Shown here one piece after another: positions 1-8,958 of a stretch of DNA of 64,000 nucleotides; the stretch's first letter is position 1; every line of letters starts with the position of its first letter. The notes under the pieces are model-generated. The model saw nothing but the letters and a program-made list of their open reading frames with translations, did no database searches and was not told where the DNA came from. The position numbers were made by a program, and so were the translations under genes. The DNA comes from Campylobacterales bacterium (lineage in GTDB: Bacteria; Campylobacterota; Campylobacteria; Campylobacterales; QNZT01), in contig JALVVR010000048.1 of the NCBI GenBank assembly GCA_027023305.1, positions 109,579 to 173,578 on the forward strand, read 5' to 3'.

Positions 1-39
1 ATCATGACATACAATGGTGAATGTGAAAGTGGAGAGTAA
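1..39 (+). CDS. 3' end of an upstream gene (partial)
   Basis: The first 39 bases form an open frame of 12 codons ending in TAA at 37-39 (tail IMTYNGECESGE). It is read in frame with the window edge and is followed by non-coding sequence and a large hairpin at 125-161, which fits the end of a transcription unit. The fragment is too short to identify. That it is a gene at all is inferred from the hairpin and the clean stop. Confidence 0.35.
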   Translation: MMTYNGECESGE

Positions 40-124
40 TTTTTGCTTTCTCATACACTATTTATCATCGATATAACAATGACTATAGTTCAACAACAGT
101 TCACCATTCCAAAAACTAAAGACT

Positions 125-161
125 CTACTTCATCGACAGATTTATCTGTTCGATGAAGTAG
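125..161. terminator. 17-bp hairpin downstream of the truncated first gene
   Basis: The arms CTACTTCATCGACAGAT (125-141) and ATCTGTTCGATGAAGTAG (144-161) are complementary apart from one bulged T at 149. The outer 12 bp are perfect. No clean U-tract follows, so it may be a terminator that works in either direction, an mRNA-stabilising 3' structure or a cruciform. It is the strongest structure between the partial first gene and htrA. Confidence 0.5.
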
Positions 162-218
162 ATATTAACTCAAATAATAATTATTGTTAATTGTTGTTAA
201 TCTTTGATTTGTTTATGA

Positions 219-260
219 TTAATCCCTATCCTCTATACTTCTTTTTGTGAAGAAATTCAT
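219..260 (-). CDS. possible 13-codon leader or micro-ORF
   Basis: On the minus strand an AAAGGAGG Shine-Dalgarno stands four bases before an ATG (258-260), opening a 13-codon frame (MNFFTKRSIEDRD) that stops at 219-221. The ribosome site is better than most in the window. No longer ORF follows it on this strand, so it would be a stand-alone peptide divergent from htrA or a chance match. No function is claimed. Confidence 0.15.
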   Translation of the reverse strand: MNFFTKRSIEDRD

Positions 261-308
261 CTTACCTCCTTTAAAAGATTTTAAGAGTTCTCCGAGTGGG
301 GCTCTTAA
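234..308 (+). promoter_or_regulatory. htrA promoter and 5'-UTR hairpin
   Basis: TATACT at 234-239 is the best -10 candidate upstream of htrA and would give a leader of about 90 nt. The leader contains an inverted repeat, TTAAGAG at 281-287 and CTCTTAA at 302-308, with a GC-richer loop. The Shine-Dalgarno AAGGA lies just before the ATG at 338. The rest of 40-337 shows nothing else except the hairpin at 125-161 and the possible micro-ORF. Confidence 0.3.
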
Positions 309-337
309 GATTATAAAACAAGCAAAAAGGAAACTTC

Positions 338-1732
338 ATGAAAAAAACAATAATTCTTTCAAGTTTAGTAGTATCACTATTTTCAAACGAAGTAAAATTT
401 AACTTAGTTGATAAAAATCCTTCTCATGTTATACCAACAAATAATAAACAAGTACTTTCATATAATAGTGCTATAAAAGAAGCAGTAAAATCCGTAGTAA
501 ATATTTCAACTAAAACAAATATAAAAATAACAAAAAACTTTGCTGTGCCAAATCTACCATTTCCAAAAGAATTTATGGAACCACTTTTAAAAAGTCTTCC
601 TCAGTCAAAATCTCTAAAAGCTCTAGGTTCTGGAGTTATCCTTACAAGTGATGGATATATAGTAACAAACTCTCATGTAGTTCATGGAGCTGATGAAATA
701 AAAGTAACTCTTCCACATAGTAAAAAAGAGTACAAAGCAAAGATAGTAGGGATAGATAGTGATAGTGATCTCGCCGTCATAAAAATAGAAACATCAAACT
801 TAACTCCTATAAAGATAGCAAACTCAAAAGATTCATTAGTTGGTGATGTAGTATTTGCCATCGGAAATCCTTTTGGAGTAGGCGAAACTGTAACAAGTGG
901 TATCATCTCAGCTTTAAACAAAAACAGAGTAGGACTAAATCAGTATGAAAACTTTATCCAAACAGATGCCTCTATAAACCCAGGAAACAGTGGTGGGGCT
1001 TTAGTAGATAGTAGAGGAGCTTTGATAGGTATCAACAGTGCCATCATCTCAAAAAGTGGTGGAAACAATGGTATAGGACTTGCAATCCCTGCAAATATGG
1101 TTGTAAATATCACAAAAAAACTTATCGAAAAAGGAAGAGTTGATAGAGGATATATAGGTATAAGTATAAGTGATGTTACAAAAAATCTCGCTTCTATTTA
1201 CACTCACAAAACAGGAGCTGTAGTCGTGGATATAGAAAAAAACTCTCCTGCTTTTAAGTATGGTCTAAAAAGAGGAGACCTTATATATGAGATAAATGGT
1301 AAAGCCATACCAGATGCCCCTACTCTAAAAAGCACTATTGGAGCTTTTTCCCCAAAAAGTAAAGTTTTGATGAAAGTAGAAAGAAATAAACAAGATATAA
1401 CTATAAATGCCATCTTAGCAAATAAAAACAATGAACTAAAATGCACTCTAAACCACAATCTTGACGGACTAAATCTATCAAGTATAACAAATGAACTAAG
1501 ATACCAGTACAGAATCCCAAGGGATATAAATGGAGTCTTGATAACAGACATAAAACCAAATTCACTAGCCGAAGAAATAGGACTTCAAGTTGGAGATGTT
1601 ATAATACAAATCGAAGACACAAAGATAAAATGTATAGAAGATATAAAAAGTATATTTTCAGCTCATCAAAATATGCCAAAAAGAGTTTATGTAAACAGAT
1701 ACGGTGAAATTTTGATGTTTGTTATAAAGTAG
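338..1732 (+). CDS. htrA: HtrA/DegP-family periplasmic serine protease and chaperone
   Basis: A 464-residue S1C protease that degrades or refolds damaged periplasmic proteins. A short hydrophobic signal peptide covers residues 1-16. The trypsin-like domain (about 45-260) has a complete triad: H113 in TNSHVVHGAD, D144 in DSDLAVIKI and S218 in NPGNSGGAL. Two PDZ domains follow (about 265-360 and 375-464). The length matches family members of about 470 residues. The start has an AAGGA site and leads straight into the signal peptide. It lies 8 nt upstream of a response regulator and kinase, the arrangement seen at the Campylobacter htrA-cprRS locus, so the two-component system probably handles envelope-related signals. 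Confidence 0.95.
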   Translation: MKKTIILSSLVVSLFSNEVKFNLVDKNPSHVIPTNNKQVLSYNSAIKEAVKSVVNISTKTNIKITKNFAVPNLPFPKEFMEPLLKSLPQSKSLKALGSGVILTSDGYIVTNSHVVHGADEIKVTLPHSKKEYKAKIVGIDSDSDLAVIKIETSNLTPIKIANSKDSLVGDVVFAIGNPFGVGETVTSGIISALNKNRVGLNQYENFIQTDASINPGNSGGALVDSRGALIGINSAIISKSGGNNGIGLAIPANMVVNITKKLIEKGRVDRGYIGISISDVTKNLASIYTHKTGAVVVDIEKNSPAFKYGLKRGDLIYEINGKAIPDAPTLKSTIGAFSPKSKVLMKVERNKQDITINAILANKNNELKCTLNHNLDGLNLSSITNELRYQYRIPRDINGVLITDIKPNSLAEEIGLQVGDVIIQIEDTKIKCIEDIKSIFSAHQNMPKRVYVNRYGEILMFVIK

Positions 1733-1740
1733 GGAAAAAC

Positions 1741-2421
1741 ATGATAAAAGTTTTGATGATAGAAGATGATTTAGAGTTAGCAGAGATACTTTCAAAGTAT
1801 TTAAAAAAGTTTGATATAGAAGTAGAAGTAGCAGAAGAACCTTATATAGGGCTTTCTATGTTAGAGGTTAACAAATACGAACTTTTGATACTAGACCTTA
1901 CTCTCCCTGGACTTGATGGACTTGAACTAATACCAAAAATAAGAGAGTTTAGCAACATACCTATCATCATATCTTCTGCAAGAGATGATATACTAGATAA
2001 AGTTATGGGGTTAGAGAGAGGAGCTGATGACTATCTTCCAAAACCATATAATCCAAGAGAACTTGAAGCTAGAATAAAAACTATTCTTAGAAGAAAAGCA
2101 AATGAACCTTCATGTGAGCATAAGAAAAAAGAAGAGATTTTTGAACTTAATGAAGATGCTATGCAGATAAGATTTAAAGGTAATCTATTAACTCTAACTC
2201 CAGCAGAGTATGACATCCTATCTATACTTATAAAAAGTAAAGGTGGAGTTGTTTCAAGAGATAGATTTTTGTATGAGAGCGAAAACATAGATGATGATAG
2301 TTCACTAAAAAACATAGATGTTATGGTATCTCGTATAAGAACAAAACTATCTAAAATAGACAACCAAAACTCATATATAAAACCAGCTCGTGGAGTAGGA
2401 TATCAACTGATAGTGGCATAG
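1741..2421 (+). CDS. OmpR-family response regulator (CprR-like)
   Basis: A 226-residue DNA-binding response regulator. The receiver domain (1-115) shows the acidic pocket E8-D10, phospho-acceptor D52 in ILDLTLPG and the conserved lysine K101 in LPKPY. A winged-helix effector domain occupies about 130-224 (TPAEYDILSIL, VSRIRTKL). It sits 8 nt after htrA and 4 nt before a histidine kinase, so the three are almost certainly co-transcribed. The synteny with Campylobacter jejuni htrA-cprR-cprS makes a CprR orthologue likely. The regulon cannot be read from the sequence. Confidence 0.9.
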   Translation: MIKVLMIEDDLELAEILSKYLKKFDIEVEVAEEPYIGLSMLEVNKYELLILDLTLPGLDGLELIPKIREFSNIPIIISSARDDILDKVMGLERGADDYLPKPYNPRELEARIKTILRRKANEPSCEHKKKEEIFELNEDAMQIRFKGNLLTLTPAEYDILSILIKSKGGVVSRDRFLYESENIDDDSSLKNIDVMVSRIRTKLSKIDNQNSYIKPARGVGYQLIVA

Positions 2422-2425
2422 TTTT

Positions 2426-3679
2426 ATGTTTAAAAAAATTTCTATTACCACTTTTATAAACCTACTCTTTGTATTTTCTTTTATATCAACCATTATCGCT
2501 TTTATATTTTTTTTAGAATGGGATAAAAACAGATTTTCTACATTTTTACAACAAAGATATGCAGTTGTCTCAAACACTATACTAACTGAACTACAATTTT
2601 TACCAAATAACCAAAGATTGGAGCAAATATACAACCACTTTTCCCTAAAAAGTATAAACTCATCAGCAGAAGTTTTAGAGATATTAAAAAAAGGGAAAGT
2701 TTTATACATACAAGAAACTAGACTAGGTAGAGTTAGAATTTTAAAATTTAGACATAAAAACTTTATTTTTATCCAAAATATAGGCTATAACCTCATGCTA
2801 GAAGACTTGATGGCAAACAAAAGATCAAAAATAGCCCTATTTTTATTTGCTCTCATGACAGGAATTATGTTTTTCTTATACATAGTCTTTATAAAAAAGC
2901 TAATCCCCCTAAGCCGACTAAATGCTCAAATAGAAGAGTTTGCAAATGGAAATCTACAAATAAAAATAGCCGACTATGGGAAAGATGAAATAGGTCAAAT
3001 AGCTAACAGCTTCAAAAAAGCAATAAGTTATATAAATGAACTAATCGAGTCAAAAAATCTTTTCATGAGAAACATGCTTCATGAACTAAAAACTCCTATC
3101 ACAAAGGGGCGAATAATAGCCGAATCCATAGAGGATGTAGAGGATAAAGAGATCCTAATAAGAGCCTTTGAAAGGATGAACGAAATCATCTCAAACTTAG
3201 CCCAAATAGAAAAACTTACCCTAAAAACTCAAAAACTAGAACCAACCAGTATAAAACTCTCAACTCTCATAAATGAAACAAAAAAATTACTCTTAGTAGA
3301 TGAAAAAAATGAGTGCATTCATGAAAAGTACAAAGATATAAAACTATCAGTTGATCCAAACTTGTTTAGTATAGTGCTAAAAAATCTCATAGACAATGGT
3401 AAAAAATTCTCTCCAGATAAGAGTGTAACCATAAAAGCAGATGAGGAAAAAATAGAGATTATTTCAAAAGGAGAAAAGTTGAAAGAACCTCTAAGCTCTT
3501 ATATAGAACCTTTTGCACAAGGTGAAAAGAGACAAAGTGGATTTGGTTTGGGACTTTATATAGTGAAAAAGATTTTAGATTTACATCATTTTGATTTTAG
3601 CTATTTTTATAAAGATGGGAAAAATCACTTTGTTATAAACTTTTCACACTGTAAAGTTTCTTATCCAAAACTTGCATAA
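2426..3679 (+). CDS. membrane sensor histidine kinase (CprS-like)
   Basis: A 417-residue kinase, partner of the preceding regulator. Transmembrane segments at about 9-30 and 135-157 flank a small periplasmic sensor region. A HAMP linker (about 158-210), the H-box with H219 in NMLHELKTPITKG, an N-box (NLIDNGKKFS) and a G-box (GFGLGLYIVKK) follow. The start at 2426 is 4 nt after the regulator stop and has no clear Shine-Dalgarno, so translation is probably coupled. The last 47 nt overlap the convergent gene that ends at 3633, so the C-terminus is encoded antisense to its neighbour. Confidence 0.9.
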   Translation: MFKKISITTFINLLFVFSFISTIIAFIFFLEWDKNRFSTFLQQRYAVVSNTILTELQFLPNNQRLEQIYNHFSLKSINSSAEVLEILKKGKVLYIQETRLGRVRILKFRHKNFIFIQNIGYNLMLEDLMANKRSKIALFLFALMTGIMFFLYIVFIKKLIPLSRLNAQIEEFANGNLQIKIADYGKDEIGQIANSFKKAISYINELIESKNLFMRNMLHELKTPITKGRIIAESIEDVEDKEILIRAFERMNEIISNLAQIEKLTLKTQKLEPTSIKLSTLINETKKLLLVDEKNECIHEKYKDIKLSVDPNLFSIVLKNLIDNGKKFSPDKSVTIKADEEKIEIISKGEKLKEPLSSYIEPFAQGEKRQSGFGLGLYIVKKILDLHHFDFSYFYKDGKNHFVINFSHCKVSYPKLA

Positions 3680-4157
3680 CTTCACTAAGATGTGGACTCA
3701 TAGGCAAATCTTTACTATTTAGGATTTTTTTAGCTAGTTTAAAATCACTAACTTCGACAGCACTATAAAGTGCATTTACTTGAAAAAGGTTAGGCACTTT
3801 TCTACCAACATCTTGCAAAGATTGATATAGATTTATATACCTTATATACTCTTTTTGTTCATATAACTCTTTAAGTTTTAAAACTATTTTTTCACTAAGT
3901 TCTTTTTTATAAACCCTACCCACAACCTCTTTTAAAATCTTATCATTTGGATTTATAGAAAATATCTCCTCTGATAACTTAACTATCATCTTTTTGTTAC
4001 CAGTTTTATAAAAGTAAGTCAAAAGTAACTCTCTAGATTTTATATCATTTGGATGATTTTGAGAGTAAGCGAGTAAAAAATCTTTATCATAACTTCCTAT
4101 CATTTCAGCATTTAAAGCTGTAAACAATATAAAAAACATAAAAAACAAACTCTTCAT
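3633..4157 (-). CDS. secreted TPR-like protein of unknown function
   Basis: A 174-residue protein with a signal peptide (residues 1-17, ending TALNA) followed by alpha-helical hairpins of tetratricopeptide type (NPNDKILKEV, LAKKILNSKDLPMSPH). It is probably periplasmic. The start has a CGGAGT ribosome site. It is transcribed convergently to the histidine kinase, with a 47-nt overlap, and divergently from cysK across an 84-nt gap. TPR proteins of this size usually act as binding scaffolds; no specific role can be assigned. Confidence 0.7.
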   Translation of the reverse strand: MKSLFFMFFILFTALNAEMIGSYDKDFLLAYSQNHPNDIKSRELLLTYFYKTGNKKMIVKLSEEIFSINPNDKILKEVVGRVYKKELSEKIVLKLKELYEQKEYIRYINLYQSLQDVGRKVPNLFQVNALYSAVEVSDFKLAKKILNSKDLPMSPHLSEVMQVLDKKLYSVKSL

Positions 4158-4214
4158 GATACTCCGATTTAAAATAATTTCACTTCTATATCGGCAATAT
4201 ATGTAAAACTTTAA

Positions 4215-4223
4215 TGCTATAAT
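4215..4223 (+). promoter_or_regulatory. extended -10 promoter of cysK
   Basis: TGCTATAAT is a perfect extended -10 element (TGnTATAAT), the main sigma-70 signal in Campylobacterota. It lies 18 nt upstream of the cysK ATG at 4242, and an AGGAG ribosome site stands between them. Confidence 0.55.
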
Positions 4224-4241
4224 TAAAAAAAGGAGTTTTTT

Positions 4242-5153
4242 ATGATAGAAAAAAACATAACCAACCTTATCGGTAATACACCACTTATCAGACTCAACAA
4301 AATCTCCAATGATTTAGGAGTAGAAATAGTTGCAAAATGTGAGTTTCTAAACCCAACAGGCTCGATAAAAGATAGAGCTGCACACTTCATGATAAAAACT
4401 GCTCTTGAAAATAAAACTATAAACAAAGATACAACTATCATAGAGCCAACAAGTGGAAATACAGGTATTGCCCTAGCGAGTATTTGTGCTAGTTTAGGTA
4501 TAAAGATAATCCTAACTATGCCAGAATCTATGAGCCTTGAGCGAAGAGCTATCCTAAAAGCTTATGGTGCAAAACTTGAGCTTAGCCCAAAAGAAAAAGG
4601 TATGAATGGAAGTATAGAGTTAGCCAAGCAACTACAATCTAAAATACCAAACTCCATCATCCTACAACAGTTTGAAAACCCAGCAAATGTTAAGGCTCAC
4701 ATCCAAACAACTGCTCCAGAAATCATAAATCAAACGAATGGAGATTTTGACTACTTTGTAGCTTCCATCGGAACAGGAGGAACATTTACAGGATGCAGTA
4801 AAGTTTTTAAAGAAAAAGTAAAAGATATAAAAACCATAGCAGTTGAGCCTAAAAACTCTCCAGTTTTAAGTGGAGGAATCCCAGCCCCACACAAAATCCA
4901 AGGTATAGGTACAGGTTTTATCCCTAAAATAGTTGATACTACCTTGATAGATGAAGTTATAACTGTAACAGATGAAGAAGCTTTTAAAGAAGCAAGAAAC
5001 TTAGCAAAAGATGAAGGGCTACTAGTAGGTATAAGCTCAGGAGCAAATATTTCAGCATGTAAAAAAATAGCAAAAAAATATAAACCAAAAAGGATAGTTA
5101 CAATCCTGCCAGATACGGGGGAAAGATACTTAAGTAGTGGGCTTTTTAAGTAA
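4242..5153 (+). CDS. cysK: cysteine synthase (O-acetylserine sulfhydrylase)
   Basis: A 303-residue PLP enzyme that makes L-cysteine from O-acetylserine and sulfide. The Schiff-base lysine is K43 in NPTGSIKDRA, and the phosphate-binding loop is SGNTG at 71-75. The MPESMSLERRAILKAYGA segment and the C-terminal glycine-rich loop (GTGGTFTG) are typical of the CysK/CysM family. Length and motifs are intact. It has its own extended -10 promoter and AGGAG site. The RDD gene follows 16 nt later and is probably co-transcribed. CysM-type substrate use cannot be excluded. Confidence 0.92.
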   Translation: MIEKNITNLIGNTPLIRLNKISNDLGVEIVAKCEFLNPTGSIKDRAAHFMIKTALENKTINKDTTIIEPTSGNTGIALASICASLGIKIILTMPESMSLERRAILKAYGAKLELSPKEKGMNGSIELAKQLQSKIPNSIILQQFENPANVKAHIQTTAPEIINQTNGDFDYFVASIGTGGTFTGCSKVFKEKVKDIKTIAVEPKNSPVLSGGIPAPHKIQGIGTGFIPKIVDTTLIDEVITVTDEEAFKEARNLAKDEGLLVGISSGANISACKKIAKKYKPKRIVTILPDTGERYLSSGLFK

Positions 5154-5169
5154 AATAAAGGATAACTAA

Positions 5170-5709
5170 ATGTATAAAGAAAATGATGAAATATCACTAA
5201 ATAAAAAAGCATGGTCAAGATACTTTGCAAGAATAATAGACATGACAGTAGGAATAACAATAATAGGTATTATCGTGGGGATTTCACTAAATATTTTAAA
5301 CTTTTATGGATCTGCAATACATATACCTGATATACTTATGACTGTACTTTTAAGCATAATCTACTTATTGATTGAACCAATTATGATTTCTAAGTTTGGA
5401 ACAACACCATCAAAAAAACTATTTGGTATAAGTATTATTTCTTCAAATAATGAATACTTAAACTACTCAATAAGTATGCAAAGAGGTTTTTTTATGTGGG
5501 CAAAAGGGCTAGCCTTTACTATTCCAATAATATCCCTTATCGCACTATCTATAACTTACAGTAATTTTACAAACGAAGGAGTTACATCTTGGGATAAATC
5601 TTGTGATGCAAAGGTTATACATAAAAAAATTAGTAAGTTTAGATTTATTATAGGCATTATCCTTTGGATTTTAACTGTAGTATTCAATATACTTATGATT
5701 AGTAGTTAA
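5170..5709 (+). CDS. RDD-family integral membrane protein
   Basis: A 179-residue membrane protein. The RDD signature is visible as the Arg and Asp in SRYFARIIDMTVG (about residues 16-28), followed by three or four hydrophobic segments (about 25-45, 55-75, 105-130, 155-178) and the family motif GTTPSKKLFGI between helices 2 and 3. It follows cysK by 16 nt and ends 9 nt before a convergent gene. RDD proteins are mostly of unknown function, and some are linked to ion transport, so no substrate is proposed. Confidence 0.8.
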   Translation: MYKENDEISLNKKAWSRYFARIIDMTVGITIIGIIVGISLNILNFYGSAIHIPDILMTVLLSIIYLLIEPIMISKFGTTPSKKLFGISIISSNNEYLNYSISMQRGFFMWAKGLAFTIPIISLIALSITYSNFTNEGVTSWDKSCDAKVIHKKISKFRFIIGIILWILTVVFNILMISS

Positions 5710-5718
5710 ACTAACTTA

Positions 5719-7689
5719 TTATCTACCCCTAATCTTTTCTATCTCTTTTTCAATCTCTTTTATACTATCAACCTCTTTAAAACAAGTTTGAAGTCCACAA
5801 AGTAAGTATCTTTTTTCATCTTCTATAGCAACTTTATAAACAAACGGATACTCAACCTTGATATGAGAGTATAAACTATCTTTTTTAGCTTTAACAAGAT
5901 AAACATCATCCTTCATCATTAAAACTACCCTCATAGCAGATGGATAATAGTGAGGAAGTTCATTTAAAGTTTTAGAGTAACTATCTATCGTCTTTTTGAC
6001 TTTTACTTGTAGTTTAAAATCTCCCTTTATAGCACTAAGTTTTAGAAGATTTTCCAAGTTAGTAGAAAGTGGACTTTTATAGTTGTTATCCTCTATATTT
6101 GCATAGCTTTCAAACTCATCATCTGACTCTCTCCAAGCCCCATCTTTATAAAAAAGTTCTACACTCTTATATGTAAGCTTTTCAAACAAAGCTAAATACT
6201 TCTCATCCAAAGTTACTTGATAAGCCTCAAACAAAGCATCACTCAAAAATGCATAATCCTCCAAAATCGCTTTTTGTGTAGGCTTGTGAGGTAGCAAAGT
6301 TTGATGATATAAAACATCATCTTTATACATAAGAGCCAAAAGTGAATCCAAACTATTTTTAGCTTTTTTCGTATAACCACACTCAAACAAAGCTTTGATA
6401 TATAAAGCATTCCAAGCTGTATTTATTTTTTTATCTATAAATGGATACTCTTTTTTATCTCTCATATATGAAAGCAACTCTTTTACTTTACTACTTACTT
6501 TTTTATCATCCAAAATATGAGGATTTGAGTACTCTCCATCAAAGTTTCCATCCTCTTCTATCCCAAAGTGATATAAAGCCTCTTTTGCCTCTTTTTTACT
6601 AACTCCATTTTTTACTAAATACTCCAAAGTCTCATCATAATCATAGATAAAAAAGGATCCTTCCTGCTTTTTCCCATCCTCATCTTTACTATCTGCATCA
6701 CTTGCACTAAAATAAACTCCATCATGTTTAAATCTTCTATCTATCTCTTTAACACTCTCATCTATCACTTTTTTAAAAAGAGGATTTTTAGTTATCTTAT
6801 ATCCTAAAGCATAAGCACTCAAAAGCTCTGCATTAGTATAAAGCATCTTTTCAAAGTGAGGTATCTCCCACCTCTCATCTACACTATATCTGTAAAATCC
6901 ACCATCTATTTGGTCATAAATCCCACCTTTTGCCATAGCTTTAAGCATATTTGTAGCCATAGAGAGTGCAACTTTGTCTTTTGTTAATTGGTATAAATCT
7001 AAAAGTAGCTCAATAGAGTTTGCTTGGGGAAATTTTGGCGAAATAGAAAATCCAAAATTTTTAAAGTCATATATGCTTTTAAAACCTTTGATGGTTTTTA
7101 ATTCTATCTTTTTATCTAGCTTCTCCTTAGGTTGTTTTAAAGTTTGATATTTTTTTATAACTTTTTCTATCTCATCTGCACTTTTTTGAAGCTCACTTCT
7201 ATCATGATGAGCAAAAAAATTCAAAAGATGTAAAAGTCCCCGTGAACCATATCCACTATTTTTAGGTATATATGTTCCAAAAAAAAGTGGCTTCATATCA
7301 GAAGTTAATATTACTGTCAAAGGCCAACCACCACCTTTTTTGTTTAGGATTCGATAACCCAACTGATAAAAGTTATCCACATGAGGCATCTGCTCTTTAT
7401 CTACTTTTATGCTCACATAGTACTTGTTTAAAAGATTTGCAACTTCTTTGTCTTCAAAACTTTCATGTTCCATCACATGACACCAATGACAAGTACTATA
7501 CCCAATAGATAAAAAAATAAGTTTTTTCTCTTTTTTAGCCTTTTTAAAAGCCTCATCTCCCCACTCATACCAATCAACTGGGTTATCTTTGTGTTGAAGC
7601 AGGTAAGGTGATAGAGAATTTTTAAGTTGATTTGCCAAAATTTTCCCCTCTCCAAGAAGTATAATTAAAACAAAAAATAAGTTTTTCAT
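5719..7689 (-). CDS. DUF255 thioredoxin-like / YyaL-family protein
   Basis: A 656-residue protein of the YyaL/spermatogenesis-associated protein 20 family. The N-terminal thioredoxin-like domain (about 20-180) has the characteristic [14 protein letters not shown] motif and a following VKVD-type strand. The rest resembles the (alpha/alpha)6 barrel of N-acylglucosamine 2-epimerases and glycosidases. Unusually, residues 1-19 form a hydrophobic signal-like segment ([11 protein letters not shown]), suggesting export, whereas many family members are cytoplasmic. The start is backed by AAGGAG. The biochemical role of the family is not established. Confidence 0.85.
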   Translation of the reverse strand: MKNLFFVLIILLGEGKILANQLKNSLSPYLLQHKDNPVDWYEWGDEAFKKAKKEKKLIFLSIGYSTCHWCHVMEHESFEDKEVANLLNKYYVSIKVDKEQMPHVDNFYQLGYRILNKKGGGWPLTVILTSDMKPLFFGTYIPKNSGYGSRGLLHLLNFFAHHDRSELQKSADEIEKVIKKYQTLKQPKEKLDKKIELKTIKGFKSIYDFKNFGFSISPKFPQANSIELLLDLYQLTKDKVALSMATNMLKAMAKGGIYDQIDGGFYRYSVDERWEIPHFEKMLYTNAELLSAYALGYKITKNPLFKKVIDESVKEIDRRFKHDGVYFSASDADSKDEDGKKQEGSFFIYDYDETLEYLVKNGVSKKEAKEALYHFGIEEDGNFDGEYSNPHILDDKKVSSKVKELLSYMRDKKEYPFIDKKINTAWNALYIKALFECGYTKKAKNSLDSLLALMYKDDVLYHQTLLPHKPTQKAILEDYAFLSDALFEAYQVTLDEKYLALFEKLTYKSVELFYKDGAWRESDDEFESYANIEDNNYKSPLSTNLENLLKLSAIKGDFKLQVKVKKTIDSYSKTLNELPHYYPSAMRVVLMMKDDVYLVKAKKDSLYSHIKVEYPFVYKVAIEDEKRYLLCGLQTCFKEVDSIKEIEKEIEKIRGR

Positions 7690-7731
7690 GTTTTCTCCTT
7701 GAAGAGAGTTTAACTAAGTATGATTAATAGA

Positions 7732-8121
7732 TTATACTCTAAAAACATCTATATTTAAACCTTTTATAACTCTATAATGTTTATCATTTGCACTGTGTAA
7801 AGTAAGTCCATAGTTTGTTGCAGTCGCCCCTATAAGTGCATCAGCTAACTGCATAGAGTGGCTTAAAAAATACTCTTCTACATAAAAAAGTGCCTTTGCA
7901 GAGATTTCTTCACTTATATACAAAGTCTTAACATCCCAACTTTTTAAAGTATTTTTTAAGATTTTTAACTCATTTTTATTTCTCATACCTTGAACTAACT
8001 CCATGTAAGTTACAGATGAGATAAAAAAACCATTTAAACTATGTATCAAATCATAAGCTTTTTGTTCTCCTCTAAGATACCATATCAAAATATCAGTATC
8101 AACCAAATCCTCATATATCAA
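7732..8121 (-). CDS. PIN-domain toxin (VapC-like)
   Basis: A 129-residue PIN-domain ribonuclease-type toxin. The acidic catalytic residues appear at D8/D10 (DLVDTDILIWYL), E41 (YMELVQG), D94 (LADALIGA) and D113. The start is a TTG that overlaps the antitoxin stop in the sequence TTGA (8121-8118), so translation is coupled to the antitoxin gene. VapC toxins cut specific tRNAs or rRNA, but the target here is unknown. All acidic positions are present, so it is probably active. Confidence 0.85.
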   Translation of the reverse strand: MIYEDLVDTDILIWYLRGEQKAYDLIHSLNGFFISSVTYMELVQGMRNKNELKILKNTLKSWDVKTLYISEEISAKALFYVEEYFLSHSMQLADALIGATATNYGLTLHSANDKHYRVIKGLNIDVFRV

Positions 8122-8357
8122 AACTCTCGCCCTCTTCTAAGCTCTCTTACATAACTATCTACATCTGTTAAAGACTCCCTATCTTTCCAAATACCAAAAA
8201 GTTTATTCTCTTTATTTTCTGTAAATTCATTTTCTTCATAAGGGATAAGTTTTGCTTTTGGTTTGTTTCTATAAGTTATGATTATATTTTCTTTTTTACT
8301 TAATACATCAAATAACATTGAGATGTTAAATCTCAAATCTTTCGCAGTTACAACCAT
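8118..8357 (-). CDS. Phd/YefM-like antitoxin of the PIN toxin
   Basis: A 79-residue protein with a Phd/YefM-like N-terminus (VTAKDLRFNISMLFDVLSKK, then a beta strand IIITYRNKPKAKLIPY) and an acidic, probably disordered C-terminus that would bind the toxin. It overlaps the PIN toxin gene by 4 nt. The start ATG at 8357 has an AAGGAT site. Such antitoxins normally repress their own promoter through the N-terminal domain. Pairing with a PIN toxin is the usual VapBC arrangement. Confidence 0.8.
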   Translation of the reverse strand: MVVTAKDLRFNISMLFDVLSKKENIIITYRNKPKAKLIPYEENEFTENKENKLFGIWKDRESLTDVDSYVRELRRGREF

Positions 8358-8411
8358 AATATATCCTTAAAGTTTATACTTCAATTATATACTATGATTA
8401 TTAAAAATAAA

Positions 8412-8885
8412 TTATACTATCTCTATTGACTCTATCTTATCACCTTGTCTAATACTATCAAGTACATCAAAACTTTTCTCATCATCATCTTTTATCCCAC
8501 CAAATACAGTGTGAACACCATCAAGATGTGGACACTCTACAAAGCAGATAAAAAACTGACTTCCACCTGTATTTCTTCCAGCATGAGCCATTGATAAAGC
8601 TCCTCTTTTGTGAACAGAAGTGTTTTTATCACACTCACAAGCAATTGACCAATCTGGTCCACCAGTTCCAGTTCCATGAGGACAACCACCCTGAGCCATA
8701 AATCCAGGAATAACTCTATGAAAGTTTAAACCATCATAAAATCCACTTTTAGCTAAGTGAGCAAAGTTTGCTACTGTATTTGGAGTTTCATCCTTATAAA
8801 GCTCTATCTTTATATCTCCCTTTTCAGTATGAATCACTGCACCTTTCACATCTTTTATCTCATTTAAGTCATATTCTTTTAGCAT
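8412..8885 (-). CDS. cyclophilin-type peptidyl-prolyl cis-trans isomerase
   Basis: A 157-residue single-domain cyclophilin that speeds proline isomerisation during protein folding. The catalytic signature FHRVIPGFMAQGG lies at 55-67, with H56-R57 and the substrate-pocket Q65, and the second motif is SMAHAGRNTGGSQFFI. There is no signal peptide, so it is cytoplasmic (PpiB-like). The start has a TAAGGA site. It stands alone, divergent from the dihydroorotase-like gene. Confidence 0.9.
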   Translation of the reverse strand: MLKEYDLNEIKDVKGAVIHTEKGDIKIELYKDETPNTVANFAHLAKSGFYDGLNFHRVIPGFMAQGGCPHGTGTGGPDWSIACECDKNTSVHKRGALSMAHAGRNTGGSQFFICFVECPHLDGVHTVFGGIKDDDEKSFDVLDSIRQGDKIESIEIV

Positions 8886-8958
8886 TTAATTTTCCTTATA
8901 TTTTTTTGGAAGATAATTATAGTAAAATATCCTAAGAGAGAAACAAACTGGAGAGTTC

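Noticed and set aside
263-273. ACCTCCTTTA resembling the 3' end of 16S rRNA
   Set aside because: No other 16S sequence surrounds it; it is explained by the minus-strand ribosome site.
4751-5260. Minus-strand frame of 169 codons opposite cysK
   Set aside because: It is antisense to strongly conserved cysK sequence, gives no recognisable protein and lacks a ribosome site.
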